A DNA stretch of 64,000 nt from Sphingomonadales bacterium (lineage in GTDB: Bacteria; Pseudomonadota; Alphaproteobacteria; Sphingomonadales; Sphingomonadaceae): positions 1-64,000 of the forward strand of contig SBGG01000020.1 in assembly GCA_006226685.1 (NCBI GenBank), given 5' to 3'. This document shows, piece by piece, positions 35,281 through 43,096 of this stretch. A program made the position numbers and the translations under genes. The stretch's first letter is position 1. The number at the start of each line of letters is the position of its first letter. The notes below the pieces were generated by a model, which made no database searches, was not told the origin of the DNA, and saw only the letters and a list, made by a program, of their open reading frames with translations.

Positions 35281-35509
35281 TCAGCCCTGATCCCGCAGCT
35301 TCTCGAATTCGCGTTCGAGCGCGACCGTGCTGTCGGTCGCCAGCCGCTCCAGCACCGCCACCCGTTCCTTCAGGCCCCTGACCTCATCGCGCAAATTCTG
35401 CACCTCGGCTTCAGAGGAAGCGGTGGCGGGCGATCGGCCATATCTGGCCGTCGATGCGCCCCAGCACCACCAGCGCAACGATCATCACCACCATTTCGAA
35501 CGGGTTCAT
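35281..35509 (-). pseudogene. Small PspB-like membrane/coiled-coil gene, frameshifted
   Basis: The start ATG at 35509 has an excellent GGAGACAGGGG site and encodes MNPFEMVVMIVALVVLG, a membrane helix, but this frame stops at 35411 after 32 codons. The neighbouring frame (to 35281) encodes an intact coiled-coil tail (VQNLRDEVRGLKERVAVLERLA ... LEREFEKLRDQ). Removing one G from a G4 run (35459-35462 as CCCC on the plus strand) fuses both into a 75-residue protein of normal PspB-like layout. It is therefore either a true frameshift, a slippage site or a base-calling error. It lies downstream of pspC on the same strand. Confidence 0.65.
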
Positions 35510-35547
35510 CCCCTGTCTCCCGACATCTTATATCCTGCCCCATCAAT

Positions 35548-35567
35548 GCCGGGCGCGATCGCCCGGC
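35548..35567 (-). other. Perfect stem-loop between pspC and the small psp-like gene
   Basis: GCCGGGCG-CGAT-CGCCCGGC, an 8-bp stem with a 4-base loop, 11 bases after the pspC stop. No U-run follows. It could dampen or process the transcript between the two genes. Confidence 0.4.
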
Positions 35568-35577
35568 GACGACTCAC

Positions 35578-35958
35578 TCAGCGCAGCGAGTCGATTTCCC
35601 GCGCCAGCCGCGTGTTCGAACTGGTGTAATGCACCTCTATGTCCGACAAACGGCGATCAATGTCGCGAAAACGGGAACGGACCTCGCGGGCGCTGCGCCC
35701 CGGATTGGCGCGAACCCCCTGCCAGAATTTCGCATCCTCGGCATTGTCATACAGGCCGCGCGGCTTCGGCTCGGCCAGCCAGGCGGCGATGAAATAAGCG
35801 ACCAGCGTCCACGGAAACCCGCCCATGATGGTCAGCACGATCGCGCCGACCCGAACCCAGGTCACGTCGATGCCGGTATAATCGGCAAGACCGGAGCAGA
35901 CGCCCATCCACTTGGCATTCTGCTTGTCGAGATAATATTTGGTGCGGCTCGCGCTCAT
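35578..35958 (-). CDS. pspC: Phage-shock protein C (PspC-domain membrane protein)
   Basis: The 126-residue protein has the PspC domain at residues about 8-65: YYLDKQNAKWMGVCSGLADYTGID followed by a membrane segment (VGAIVLTIMGGFPWTLVAYFIAAWLA). A charged helical tail of about 55 residues follows. PspC senses inner-membrane or secretin stress and, with PspB, binds PspA. The start is one base from the pspB stop, which indicates coupled translation. Confidence 0.93.
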   Translation of the reverse strand: MSASRTKYYLDKQNAKWMGVCSGLADYTGIDVTWVRVGAIVLTIMGGFPWTLVAYFIAAWLAEPKPRGLYDNAEDAKFWQGVRANPGRSAREVRSRFRDIDRRLSDIEVHYTSSNTRLAREIDSLR

Positions 35959-35959
35959 G

Positions 35960-36241
35960 TCAGTTGCTCCTACGATAGCTGGCGGGATCGATGTCGGGGC
36001 CGGCGTCGGCCGATCCCCGGCGGGGCGAAAATTCGGGATGGTCGGCGGCGATGATGCGCTCGATGGTCATCAGGCGCTCTTCCAGCCGCCGGGCCGTGTC
36101 ATTGAGGCTGTCGAGCAATATCTCGTCCTCGCTGGTCAGGCCGGAAGCCGTCTTCCACTTGGTGATATAATGCATGATCAGCCAGGGCAGCCCGAGAAAC
36201 AGGATGCCGATGGCCATGACCGGGACCAATATGTCTTCCAC
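35960..36241 (-). CDS. pspB: Phage-shock protein B
   Basis: The 93-residue protein has an N-terminal membrane helix (VPVMAIGILFLGLPWLIMHYI) followed by a helix with a heptad-like pattern (LLDSLNDTARRLEERLMTIERII). This is the PspB layout, with an extra disordered tail of about 20 residues. It lies 3 bases downstream of pspA. It partners PspC in releasing PspF from PspA inhibition under membrane stress. Confidence 0.9.
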   Translation of the reverse strand: MEDILVPVMAIGILFLGLPWLIMHYITKWKTASGLTSEDEILLDSLNDTARRLEERLMTIERIIAADHPEFSPRRGSADAGPDIDPASYRRSN

Positions 36242-36244
36242 GGC

Positions 36245-36967
36245 TTATCCTTCCGCCTTGTCGTCATCGCCCTTCGGCGTGGCGATGGAAGCGGAGGACG
36301 GAACGGAACCGGCGGCCTTCGCCTTCAGCGCGGCGAGCTCGGCCTCGACCTTGTCCCCCATATGCAGTTCGGCGATCTCTTCCTCCAGGCTTTTGGACCG
36401 CGTGCCCATCGCCATCGATTCGGCATGTCCCTCGGCCAGATCGACGCGACGTTCGAGCATTTCGAAGCGGGCAAAGGCCTCGCGGGTACGTTCGCCCGCA
36501 TACATTTCGCGCAGGCGGATGCGATTTTGCGCACCCTCCATACGCTTCACCAGACTGTTCTGGCGGGTACGGGCCTCCTGCAACTTCGCCTGCAGCTTGG
36601 CGATATCCTCTTCGGCGGCCAGCAGCGCATCATCCAGTTCGGCGATCTCGCCTTCCAGCTGCGCGGCCATGTCGGCAGCCTTCTGCTTTTCGACCAGCGC
36701 GGCCTTGGCGAGGTCTTCCCGGTCCTTGGACAGGGCCAGCGCGGCCTTTTCGGTCCAGCCTACCTGCGCGGCTTCCAGCTTGCCGATGGTGCGGCGCATT
36801 TCTTTCTGGTCGGCGATGGTCCGCGCGGCCGAGGCCCGCACCTCCACCAGAGTTTCCTCCATTTCGAGGATAATCATGCGGATCATCTTCGCCGGATCTT
36901 CCGCGCGATCGAGCATGTCGGTCACATTGGCGGCGATGATGTCGCGGGTACGGGAAAAAATGCCCAT
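36245..36967 (-). CDS. pspA: Phage-shock protein A (PspA/IM30 family)
   Basis: The 240-residue, almost wholly helical protein starts MGIFSRTRDIIAANVTDMLDRAEDP, the amphipathic helix of PspA, followed by the DP-x-K-M-I-R motif and long coiled coils to about residue 215. PspA binds and stabilises the inner membrane and in resting cells inhibits the activator PspF. It is the first psp structural gene after the TonB-domain gene; no separate sigma54 promoter was found directly before it. Confidence 0.95.
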   Translation of the reverse strand: MGIFSRTRDIIAANVTDMLDRAEDPAKMIRMIILEMEETLVEVRASAARTIADQKEMRRTIGKLEAAQVGWTEKAALALSKDREDLAKAALVEKQKAADMAAQLEGEIAELDDALLAAEEDIAKLQAKLQEARTRQNSLVKRMEGAQNRIRLREMYAGERTREAFARFEMLERRVDLAEGHAESMAMGTRSKSLEEEIAELHMGDKVEAELAALKAKAAGSVPSSASIATPKGDDDKAEG

Positions 36968-37006
36968 GTCCGTGTTACTCCTTCATTCGTCCTATCATCT
37001 CGTTTG

Positions 37007-37047
37007 CCGGGGCGAAGCGCAAGGGACGCTTATACACTTCGCCCCGG
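37007..37047 (-). other. Long stem-loop between the TonB-domain gene and pspA
   Basis: CCGGGGCGAAG/CTTCGCCCCGG forms a perfect 11-bp stem around a 19-base loop, 9 bases after the TonB-domain stop codon. There is no U-run. It may attenuate read-through into pspA or stabilise the processed mRNA ends. Confidence 0.5.
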
Positions 37048-37056
37048 TCACGACGC

Positions 37057-37536
37057 TCAGATGTCGGGCTGCTGAGCGGCGATCCTGTTTGCAAGCATCA
37101 CGCGATTTTCATCCCGCCAGGCGAGAACGGCGCGACCGGCCTCGCCCTGCATTTCCGGGGTCACGGTCCGGTTGAAACCAAGCACCATGGCAATGGTGCG
37201 GGTCTTTCCGGTCGCCGGATAGGAGGCAACATGCGCGGTACGCAGTGCTTCGCGGTCGAATATGCTGATACCACTCGACCGGACGAGATCGGCCGCCACG
37301 ACCTTGCCGTCGGCACCGACGGTCACGGCGACGGTTGCAATGCCCTTGCGGAAATCATCCTTGCCCTGCGGCAGGCGCAGCGTCTGGTCGATGCTATGTT
37401 CCACCTGCGTGCGGAAATCGGCGGTGCCGGTTTCGGCGCGAACCGTGGAAACGGTGGCGAAAGTGGCCGCAACGGCCAGAAACCCTGCGGTCAGGTTGGT
37501 CAAGGTGCTCGAAGCGAAAATCGAATGGCTGGTCAT
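37057..37536 (-). CDS. Exported TonB C-terminal-domain protein
   Basis: The 159-residue protein has a signal peptide (LTAGFLAVAATFATVSTVRAE) and a TonB-like C-terminal domain (KGIATVAVTVGADGKVVAADLVRSSGISIFDREALRTA). It lacks the usual N-terminal membrane anchor and proline-rich linker of energy-transducing TonB. It therefore probably acts in the periplasm as a binding module rather than as an energy transducer. The start has AGGGGAAG upstream. It is the first gene after a sigma54 promoter and is followed by pspA, pspB and pspC, so it looks like a member of this organism's Psp response. Confidence 0.82.
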   Translation of the reverse strand: MTSHSIFASSTLTNLTAGFLAVAATFATVSTVRAETGTADFRTQVEHSIDQTLRLPQGKDDFRKGIATVAVTVGADGKVVAADLVRSSGISIFDREALRTAHVASYPATGKTRTIAMVLGFNRTVTPEMQGEAGRAVLAWRDENRVMLANRIAAQQPDI

Positions 37537-37604
37537 GATGTCTTCCCCTGAAATTTCAAACTCGTCGGCGCGGCGCCCTGTGCGTCGGCCCATGCCCAAT
37601 GAAT

Positions 37605-37620
37605 TGCAGGAGGCGTGCCA
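37605..37620 (-). promoter_or_regulatory. Sigma54 promoter of the psp operon
   Basis: On the minus strand TGGCACG-CCTC-CTGCA matches the -24/-12 consensus TGGCACG-N4-TTGCA with a single mismatch and correct spacing. Transcription would start near 37593, leaving a leader of about 57 bases before the TonB-domain gene. The divergent neighbour is the sigma54 activator PspF, which fits. PspF-binding sites are expected between 37621 and 37723 but were not identified. Confidence 0.8.
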
Positions 37621-37723
37621 ATTTTGAAAAACAGCTTGTTTTCGCCATTTTCTCAAAATCAGGCCAGTCATCTTCAACATATTATTTGCCAATAAATGGC
37701 ATTTTTTGCTAAATATTAGCGCC

Positions 37724-38758
37724 ATGGACAGACAGAGCATTATCGGCCAATCCAGCCCCTTTCTCGACGCGATCGAACTGGCCGGACGCGCCGCCACTCT
37801 CGACCGGCCGGTGCTGGTGATCGGCGAACGCGGCACCGGCAAGGAACTGATCGCCCAGCGCCTGCACCATCTTTCCACCCGCTGGGACAAGCCGCTCGTC
37901 GTGATGAACTGTGCCGCACTGCCCGAAACGCTGATCGAGACGGAACTGTTCGGCCATGAGGCAGGGGCCTTCACCGGCGCGACGCGAGCGCGCGCCGGGC
38001 GGTTCGAGGAAGCGGACGGCGGCACGCTCTTTCTTGATGAACTCGGCACCCTGTCCATGGCTGCACAGGAAAGATTGCTGCGCGTGATCGAATATGGCGA
38101 AGTGACGCGCATCGGCGCATCGCGTCCGCTTTCCGTCAATGTACGCATCGTCGCGGCCACCAATGAGAATCTTCCTCGCGCCGCCGCCGAAAACCGGTTT
38201 CGTGCCGATCTGCTCGACCGGCTGTCGTTCGAAGTCATCACCTTGCCGCCGCTGCGGGCGCGGGAAGAAGATATAGCGGTACTGGCCGAATATTTCGGGC
38301 GACGCATGGCCTCGGAAATCGGCTGGATCGGCTGGCCCGGCTTCTCCGCCGAAGTGATGGCGGCGCTGGAGGCCTATAGCTGGCCCGGCAATGTACGCGA
38401 ACTGCGCAATGTAGTGGAACGCGCCGTCTATCGCTGGACCGACGAGACCCGCCCGATCGGCACAATCACGCTCGACCCGTTCGAATCGCCCTGGGCGCCG
38501 GTTAAAGGGGAAGGAGCCACCGCACCATCGGACGCTCCCCCCTCCTCCGATCCTTCAACGCCCGCCGCCCTGCCCCCACCCCTCCCCGAAACCGGCGATT
38601 TGCGCGCGGCAGTCGCTACCTTTGAACGCACATTGGTCGAGCGGGCACTGGAGCAGCATCGCCACAACCAACGCGCGGCAGCAAAGGCGCTGAACCTGAG
38701 CTACGACCAGTTCCGCCACTGCCTGCGCAAGCATGGGTTGCTCGGCACCGCGCGATAG
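37724..38758 (+). CDS. pspF: Psp operon transcriptional activator PspF (sigma54 enhancer-binding)
   Basis: The 344-residue protein has an AAA+ domain starting almost at the N-terminus, with no receiver or sensor domain, as is typical of PspF. Walker A is GERGTGKE, the sigma54-contact loop is GAFTGA, Walker B is GGTLFLDELG, and the arginine-finger region and SWPGNVREL are present. A proline-rich linker (about 258-295) leads to a Fis-type helix-turn-helix at the end. ATG start; an in-frame TTG 18 bases upstream is less likely. It is divergent from the psp operon it should activate. Confidence 0.93.
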   Translation: MDRQSIIGQSSPFLDAIELAGRAATLDRPVLVIGERGTGKELIAQRLHHLSTRWDKPLVVMNCAALPETLIETELFGHEAGAFTGATRARAGRFEEADGGTLFLDELGTLSMAAQERLLRVIEYGEVTRIGASRPLSVNVRIVAATNENLPRAAAENRFRADLLDRLSFEVITLPPLRAREEDIAVLAEYFGRRMASEIGWIGWPGFSAEVMAALEAYSWPGNVRELRNVVERAVYRWTDETRPIGTITLDPFESPWAPVKGEGATAPSDAPPSSDPSTPAALPPPLPETGDLRAAVATFERTLVERALEQHRHNQRAAAKALNLSYDQFRHCLRKHGLLGTAR

Positions 38759-38897
38759 GGATGGCCGACACCGCCCCCCTCCCGCATTTTCTACAATTGC
38801 CTGTTGCATGGTCATGTCCGCTTGCTAAATGCGGAGGACCCTTCCGGTTGCCACGCATTGGTCGACTGTGCCCCTATTCAAGCAAGAGGATGGACTT

Positions 38898-39509
38898 ATG
38901 GCTTTCACACTCCCCGCTCTTCCCTATGCGAAGGACGCCTTTGGCGACCTCATCAGCGCCGAGACCTTTGATTATCACCATGGCAAGCACCACAATGCCT
39001 ATGTGGTGAAGGCGAACGAACTGGTCGCGGCCGACGCTGCGCTTCAGGGCAAGTCGCTCGTCGAACTCGTCAAAACCGCCAAGGGCGGCCTGTTCAATCA
39101 GGTCGGTCAGATCTGGAACCACAGCTTCTACTGGCTGTGCCTGTCGCCCGTGAAGAAAGAACCCACCGGCAAGCTCAAGGACATGATCGACGCCGATTTC
39201 GGCTCGGTCGATGCGCTGATCGAGCAGTTGAAGGCCGCAGCCGTCGGTCATTTCGGCAGCGGCTGGGCCGCGCTGAACCTGGAAGGCGGCAAGCTGGTCG
39301 TCACCTCCTATCATGATGCCGATTGCCCCGTCGCCCATGGCGCGACGCCGCTGCTGATCCTCGATGTGTGGGAACATGCCTATTATATCGATTATCGCAA
39401 TGCGCGCCCCAACTATGCCGACGCGATCCTGAAGAACGCGATCGACTGGGATTTCGTCGCTCAGAATCTGGACGGCGAAGGCGCCAGCCGCGCCGATCAG
39501 GCCGCCTGA
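38898..39509 (+). CDS. sodB: Iron-type superoxide dismutase
   Basis: The 203-residue Fe/Mn superoxide dismutase has metal ligands in FDYHHGKHHNAYV, in QIWNHSFYW and in DVWEHAYYIDYRN. The residues around the active site (FGSGWAALN) are of the iron type. It removes superoxide in the cytoplasm, often under the same stresses that induce psp. AGAGGA precedes the ATG; the frame is open for 23 further codons upstream. Confidence 0.95.
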   Translation: MAFTLPALPYAKDAFGDLISAETFDYHHGKHHNAYVVKANELVAADAALQGKSLVELVKTAKGGLFNQVGQIWNHSFYWLCLSPVKKEPTGKLKDMIDADFGSVDALIEQLKAAAVGHFGSGWAALNLEGGKLVVTSYHDADCPVAHGATPLLILDVWEHAYYIDYRNARPNYADAILKNAIDWDFVAQNLDGEGASRADQAA

Positions 39510-39540
39510 TCGATCGGACTATCACCCGATAGCATGAGGA

Positions 39541-39569
39541 AAGGCCGCTCCCGGCCGGGGCGGCCTTTT
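39541..39569 (+). terminator. Rho-independent terminator of sodB
   Basis: AAGGCCGC/GCGGCCTT, an 8-bp stem with an 11-base GC-rich loop, followed by TTTTCCTTT. It begins 31 bases after the stop codon. Confidence 0.85.
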
Positions 39570-39707
39570 CCTTTACGGACAGAGCCCCTGTCCGGCTTTG
39601 ACTGAATCCTGATCGCGGTTCAGCTTTCAATTCGATAGCATTTTTCGAGTCGCCGACTGGTTTCGGGCGACCTTAAAATGCCCATATTTTGACGGGAGAA
39701 AGAAGCG

Positions 39708-39914
39708 ATGAAGAGCTTCACATTCACCTTCACCGCGGATGAGGTGGAAATTCTGGTCGATGCCCTCGACGCCGATATGGAAGGCTATGAGGATTCGGTG
39801 AAGGACGCCCGCGCCAACGGCAATCGCGCGGATGTCGCGACCTTCTCCGAAGCGGCCGCCCGGATCAAGGCCGTGCGCGACCGGATCAAGGCCGAAATCG
39901 GCGACGAAGACTGA
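39708..39914 (+). CDS. Small acidic helical protein, unknown function
   Basis: The 68-residue protein starts with a beta-like segment (MKSFTFTFTADEVEILVDAL) and continues as an acidic helix ending IKAEIGDED. Ribosome site GGGAG and a terminator right after the stop make it a convincing independent gene. No membrane helix or cysteine. I do not recognise a domain; similar small acidic proteins are common and unannotated in sphingomonads. Confidence 0.7.
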   Translation: MKSFTFTFTADEVEILVDALDADMEGYEDSVKDARANGNRADVATFSEAAARIKAVRDRIKAEIGDED

Positions 39915-39923
39915 ACAATCAGG

Positions 39924-39952
39924 AAGCCGGGCCGGAAAGCCGCCCGGCTTTT
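39924..39952 (+). terminator. Rho-independent terminator of the small acidic protein gene
   Basis: AAGCCGGGC/GCCCGGCTT, a perfect 9-bp stem with a loop of about 9 bases, followed by TTTT. Confidence 0.8.
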
Positions 39953-40253
39953 CCTATATGACCCGTCCTATACGCACCGTTACCGGTTTGGCCGGGCCCT
40001 GTTTTGATCATATCGTGATCGCAGGCGGCGACTTCATTTTACAGCATTAGGACCAATCGGCATTCAGAAGATGACGAGCCGAAAATGGTGATTTTGCGTA
40101 ATCCGGAGCGGAGCGTACTCAAGGTACGTGAGCACCGGAAGCGCGCGAAAGCGCCATTTGCAGGCCGTCAGGGCTAAATGTCGATCCGTCCTAAGCCATA
40201 GGGTGATTTCCGCACCTTGCCCTGGCCCGTTTCGCCCTAAATCATCGGGCCAT
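39953..40253. other. Gene-free stretch with a dispersed-repeat-like sequence
   Basis: No open frame here has a ribosome site or protein-like composition. The part from about 40070 to 40200 resembles the intergenic filler found in many sphingomonad genomes, and its end (40178-40197) recurs in inverted orientation at 60098-60117. Confidence 0.4.
40178..40197 (+). repeat. Short dispersed repeat, copy A
   Basis: Its 20 bases match the reverse complement of 60098-60117 with one difference (core ATGTCGATCCGTCCTA). Both copies are intergenic. Confidence 0.55.
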
Positions 40254-40910
40254 TCACCCTTGCGGCGGATCGCCCTGCGCGGCGGCGTCATCGACCGTTT
40301 CGCCCTTTTCGAGCCGCAATCCATGCTTCAACAGCATCGGCACATTGGCGGCGGCGAACAGAAAGGAAACCAGCGTCACGCCCCACACCTTCACCGCCAG
40401 CCAGCTGTCGAAACTCATCGTCGCACGCATGATTTCATTCGCGATCGCCATGCCGATAAAGAAAAAGGCCCAGTTACGCGACAACTTGCGCCAACCTTCC
40501 TCTGAAAGCCCGTCATAGGCCGCCTGCAGCAGATATTTGAGCAAGGGCTTGCCCTTCGCCAGCCCGCCCAGCAGCAGAGCGGCGAAAAAGCCGTAGATGA
40601 TCGTCGGCTTGGCCTGAATGAAGCGCTCATCATGAAAATAGATGGTGAGGCCACCGAAGAAGATCACCAAAATCGCCGATAGCCACAGCATCGGCGACAC
40701 ATGACCCAGCTTCACCTTGGACACCAGCACCGCCAACGCGATCGCCACCATGAAAGCGCCGGTGCCGAAAATCACGCCGTAAAATTTATAGGCAAGGAAG
40801 AAGACCAGCAAAGGCCCGAAATCGAGCGCAAGGCTGAGATTGCCGCCATGCGCCGGTTTTTGCCCGGAAGCAGGCGCCGCTTCGGCCGCCGGAGCATTGT
40901 TCTCAGGCAT
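40254..40910 (-). CDS. yciB: Inner-membrane-spanning protein YciB/IspZ (septation protein A family)
   Basis: The 218-residue protein has about five membrane helices with the family stretches LDFGPLLVFFLAYKFYG, KPTIIYGFFAALLLGG, and KLSRNWAFFFIGMAIANEIM. A charged N-terminal tail of about 25 residues and an acidic C-terminal tail are added. The family links envelope synthesis and cell division. GGGGAG precedes the ATG, which overlaps the ftsY end by 8 bases, so it is the last gene of the dapF-mtaB-ftsY-yciB run. Confidence 0.9.
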   Translation of the reverse strand: MPENNAPAAEAAPASGQKPAHGGNLSLALDFGPLLVFFLAYKFYGVIFGTGAFMVAIALAVLVSKVKLGHVSPMLWLSAILVIFFGGLTIYFHDERFIQAKPTIIYGFFAALLLGGLAKGKPLLKYLLQAAYDGLSEEGWRKLSRNWAFFFIGMAIANEIMRATMSFDSWLAVKVWGVTLVSFLFAAANVPMLLKHGLRLEKGETVDDAAAQGDPPQG

Positions 40911-41835
40911 AAGCACTCCCCGCAATTGCCTTCGCCATGTCCGTCGCATCGAACGGGCGCAGATCGTCCACCCCCTCGCCGATGCCGATCGCATGGATGG
41001 GCAAACCATATTTTTCCGCCGCCGCGACCAGCATGCCGCCGCGCGCAGTGCCATCGAGCTTGGTCATTACCAGTCCGGTGACCTGCGCGACATCGCGGAA
41101 CACCTCGATCTGGCTGAGCGCATTATTGCCGGTGGTCGCATCGAGCACCAGCACCACATCATGCGGGCTGGCCGGATCGAGCCTGCCCAGCACCCGGCGG
41201 ATCTTGGCCAGCTCGTCCATCAGTTCAGTCCGGTTCTGGAGCCGCCCGGCGGTATCGACGATCAATATGTCGATGCCCTGCTCGGTCGCCTGCTGCACCG
41301 CCGAAAAGGCAAGGCCCGCCGCATCGCCGCCTTCCTTGCCGGACACGATCGGCACGCCGATACGATCGGCCCAGACCTTGAGCTGCCCGATGGCGGCGGC
41401 GCGGAACGTATCCCCGGCGGCCAGCATCACACTCTTGCCCTGCTCCTGAAAGCGCTTGGCGAGCTTGGCGATGGTCGTGGTCTTGCCCGATCCGTTGACG
41501 CCGATGACAAGAATCACCTGCGGTCGCGCGTCCTTATATTCCAGCGGTTTCGCCACCGGCTTCAATACCTTCTCGACCTCGTCGGCGATCACCTCGCGCA
41601 GATATTCCTCGGTGATCATCTTGCTGTGCCGCGTATCGGCCAGCCGGTCGCGAATGCGCACCGCCATCGCCGGACCGAGATCGGAGACGATCAACGCCTC
41701 CTCAATCTCATCCAGCGTCTGTTCGTCGAGGGGCTTGGCGAACAGGCCGCCAATATTTTCGCCCAGCTTTTCGGATGTGCGCTTGAGGCCGCCGAACAGC
41801 CTTTCACGCCAGCTTTTTGGTGCGGAATCGCTCAT
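40903..41835 (-). CDS. ftsY: Signal recognition particle receptor FtsY
   Basis: The 310-residue SRP-GTPase has an N domain (about 1-95) and a G domain with P-loop GVNGSGKTTTIAKLA, DTAGRLQNRTELM, and TKLDGTARGG. The acidic A domain of E. coli FtsY is missing, as in most alphaproteobacteria. It docks the Ffh-ribosome complex at the membrane; ffh itself lies 5.3 kb away in this window. The ATG overlaps the mtaB stop (ATGA). Confidence 0.96.
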   Translation of the reverse strand: MSDSAPKSWRERLFGGLKRTSEKLGENIGGLFAKPLDEQTLDEIEEALIVSDLGPAMAVRIRDRLADTRHSKMITEEYLREVIADEVEKVLKPVAKPLEYKDARPQVILVIGVNGSGKTTTIAKLAKRFQEQGKSVMLAAGDTFRAAAIGQLKVWADRIGVPIVSGKEGGDAAGLAFSAVQQATEQGIDILIVDTAGRLQNRTELMDELAKIRRVLGRLDPASPHDVVLVLDATTGNNALSQIEVFRDVAQVTGLVMTKLDGTARGGMLVAAAEKYGLPIHAIGIGEGVDDLRPFDATDMAKAIAGSAYA

Positions 41836-43091
41836 AACCCGGTCTCTTGCGCGATCAGCGCGCCTTTCTCAACCCCGGCGATGCGGACCGGGACGATTTC
41901 CCCCCGCGAAACGGGGTGAGCGAGCCGTACCGGCGCGAAATTTTCGGCATGGCCATGGCCGCCATCGCCCTCGGCCAGCACACTTTGCCATGTCCCGACG
42001 AGCGAGGCGAGCCAGCGCACACGATTATCGGCGCAGGCCTCGCGCAACCGCGCCGCCCGGCGCTTGATCGCGGCGGGCTCCACCTGCGGCATGCGCGCAG
42101 CGGGCGTGCCGCTGCGCGGGCTATAGGGAAAGATATGGCCATGAACGATATGGCAATCGCGCACGAGGGCAAGGCTGTTGTCCGCCATATCATCGGTCTC
42201 CGTCGGGAAGCCCGCAATGATGTCGGCGCCGATGCTGATCTCCGGTCGGGCATCAAGCAGCCGTTCGACGATGCGCACCGCCTGCGCGCGACTGTGGCGC
42301 CGCTTCATCCGTTTCAGGATCATGTCGTCGCCCGCCTGCAAGGACAGGTGGAGATGCGGCATCACCCGCGGCTCCTGCGTCACCAGCGCGAACAACCTGT
42401 CATCTATCTCCACGCTGTCGAGTGAGGACAGGCGCAGGCGCGGCAGCCCCGGCACATGGGTCAGAATGCGTTCGACCAGCCCGCCCAGCGTCGGCGCGCC
42501 CGGCAAATCCGGGCCATAGCTCGTCACATCGACGCCGGTCAGCACGATTTCGCGATAACCCTCATCCACCAGCGCCTTCACCCGGTCGATCACCGCCCCC
42601 GCCGGGACAGAGCGACTGTTCCCCCGGCCATAAGGAATGATGCAGAAGGTGCAGCGATGATCGCAGCCATTCTGCACCTCGACAAAGGCGCGGGCATGAT
42701 CGGCAAAAGCCGTAGCGAGGTGGGGGCTGTGCTCCCGCACCGCCATGATGTCGGCGACGCGAACCTTCCGGTCCGGTTCAAGGGCCATCACGGGCAGGAA
42801 GGATACCGCCTCCATCTTCTCGCGATTGCCGATTATCCGATCCACCTCGGGCATCGCCGCGAACATCGCCGGGTCGGTTTGCGCGGCGCACCCCGTCACG
42901 ACGATGCGTGCGTCCGGCCGCTCCCGCCTCGCGCGGCGGATCGCCTGCCGCGCCTGCCGTACCGCCTCGCCGGTCACCGCACAGCTGTTGACGATGATGA
43001 GGTCGTCCTGATCCGCCGCCAGGTGCCGCATCGCCTCGCTCTCGGCGATATTGAGGCGACAGCCGAAGGTCAGGATGTCAGGCCCCGCCAT
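41832..43091 (-). CDS. mtaB: tRNA t6A37 methylthiotransferase MtaB
   Basis: This 419-residue radical-SAM methylthiotransferase has N-terminal cluster cysteines in TFGCRLN, VNSCAVTG and VTGCAAQ, and the radical-SAM CxxxCxxC in NGCDHRCTFCIIPYGRG. A C-terminal TRAM-like part is reduced. It adds a methylthio group to t6A at position 37 of tRNAs that read ANN codons. It starts 5 bases after dapF and overlaps ftsY. Confidence 0.93.
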   Translation of the reverse strand: MAGPDILTFGCRLNIAESEAMRHLAADQDDLIIVNSCAVTGEAVRQARQAIRRARRERPDARIVVTGCAAQTDPAMFAAMPEVDRIIGNREKMEAVSFLPVMALEPDRKVRVADIMAVREHSPHLATAFADHARAFVEVQNGCDHRCTFCIIPYGRGNSRSVPAGAVIDRVKALVDEGYREIVLTGVDVTSYGPDLPGAPTLGGLVERILTHVPGLPRLRLSSLDSVEIDDRLFALVTQEPRVMPHLHLSLQAGDDMILKRMKRRHSRAQAVRIVERLLDARPEISIGADIIAGFPTETDDMADNSLALVRDCHIVHGHIFPYSPRSGTPAARMPQVEPAAIKRRAARLREACADNRVRWLASLVGTWQSVLAEGDGGHGHAENFAPVRLAHPVSRGEIVPVRIAGVEKGALIAQETGL

Positions 43092-43096
43092 GGCGT

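Noticed and set aside
36968-37006. A separate sigma54 promoter directly before pspA
   Set aside because: No TGGCAC-type -24 element at the right distance from any TTGC in this stretch.
37694-37713. TGGCA-T6-GC upstream of pspF as a plus-strand sigma54 promoter
   Set aside because: The distance between GG and GC is one base short of the required spacing; the minus-strand site at 37605-37620 is far better.
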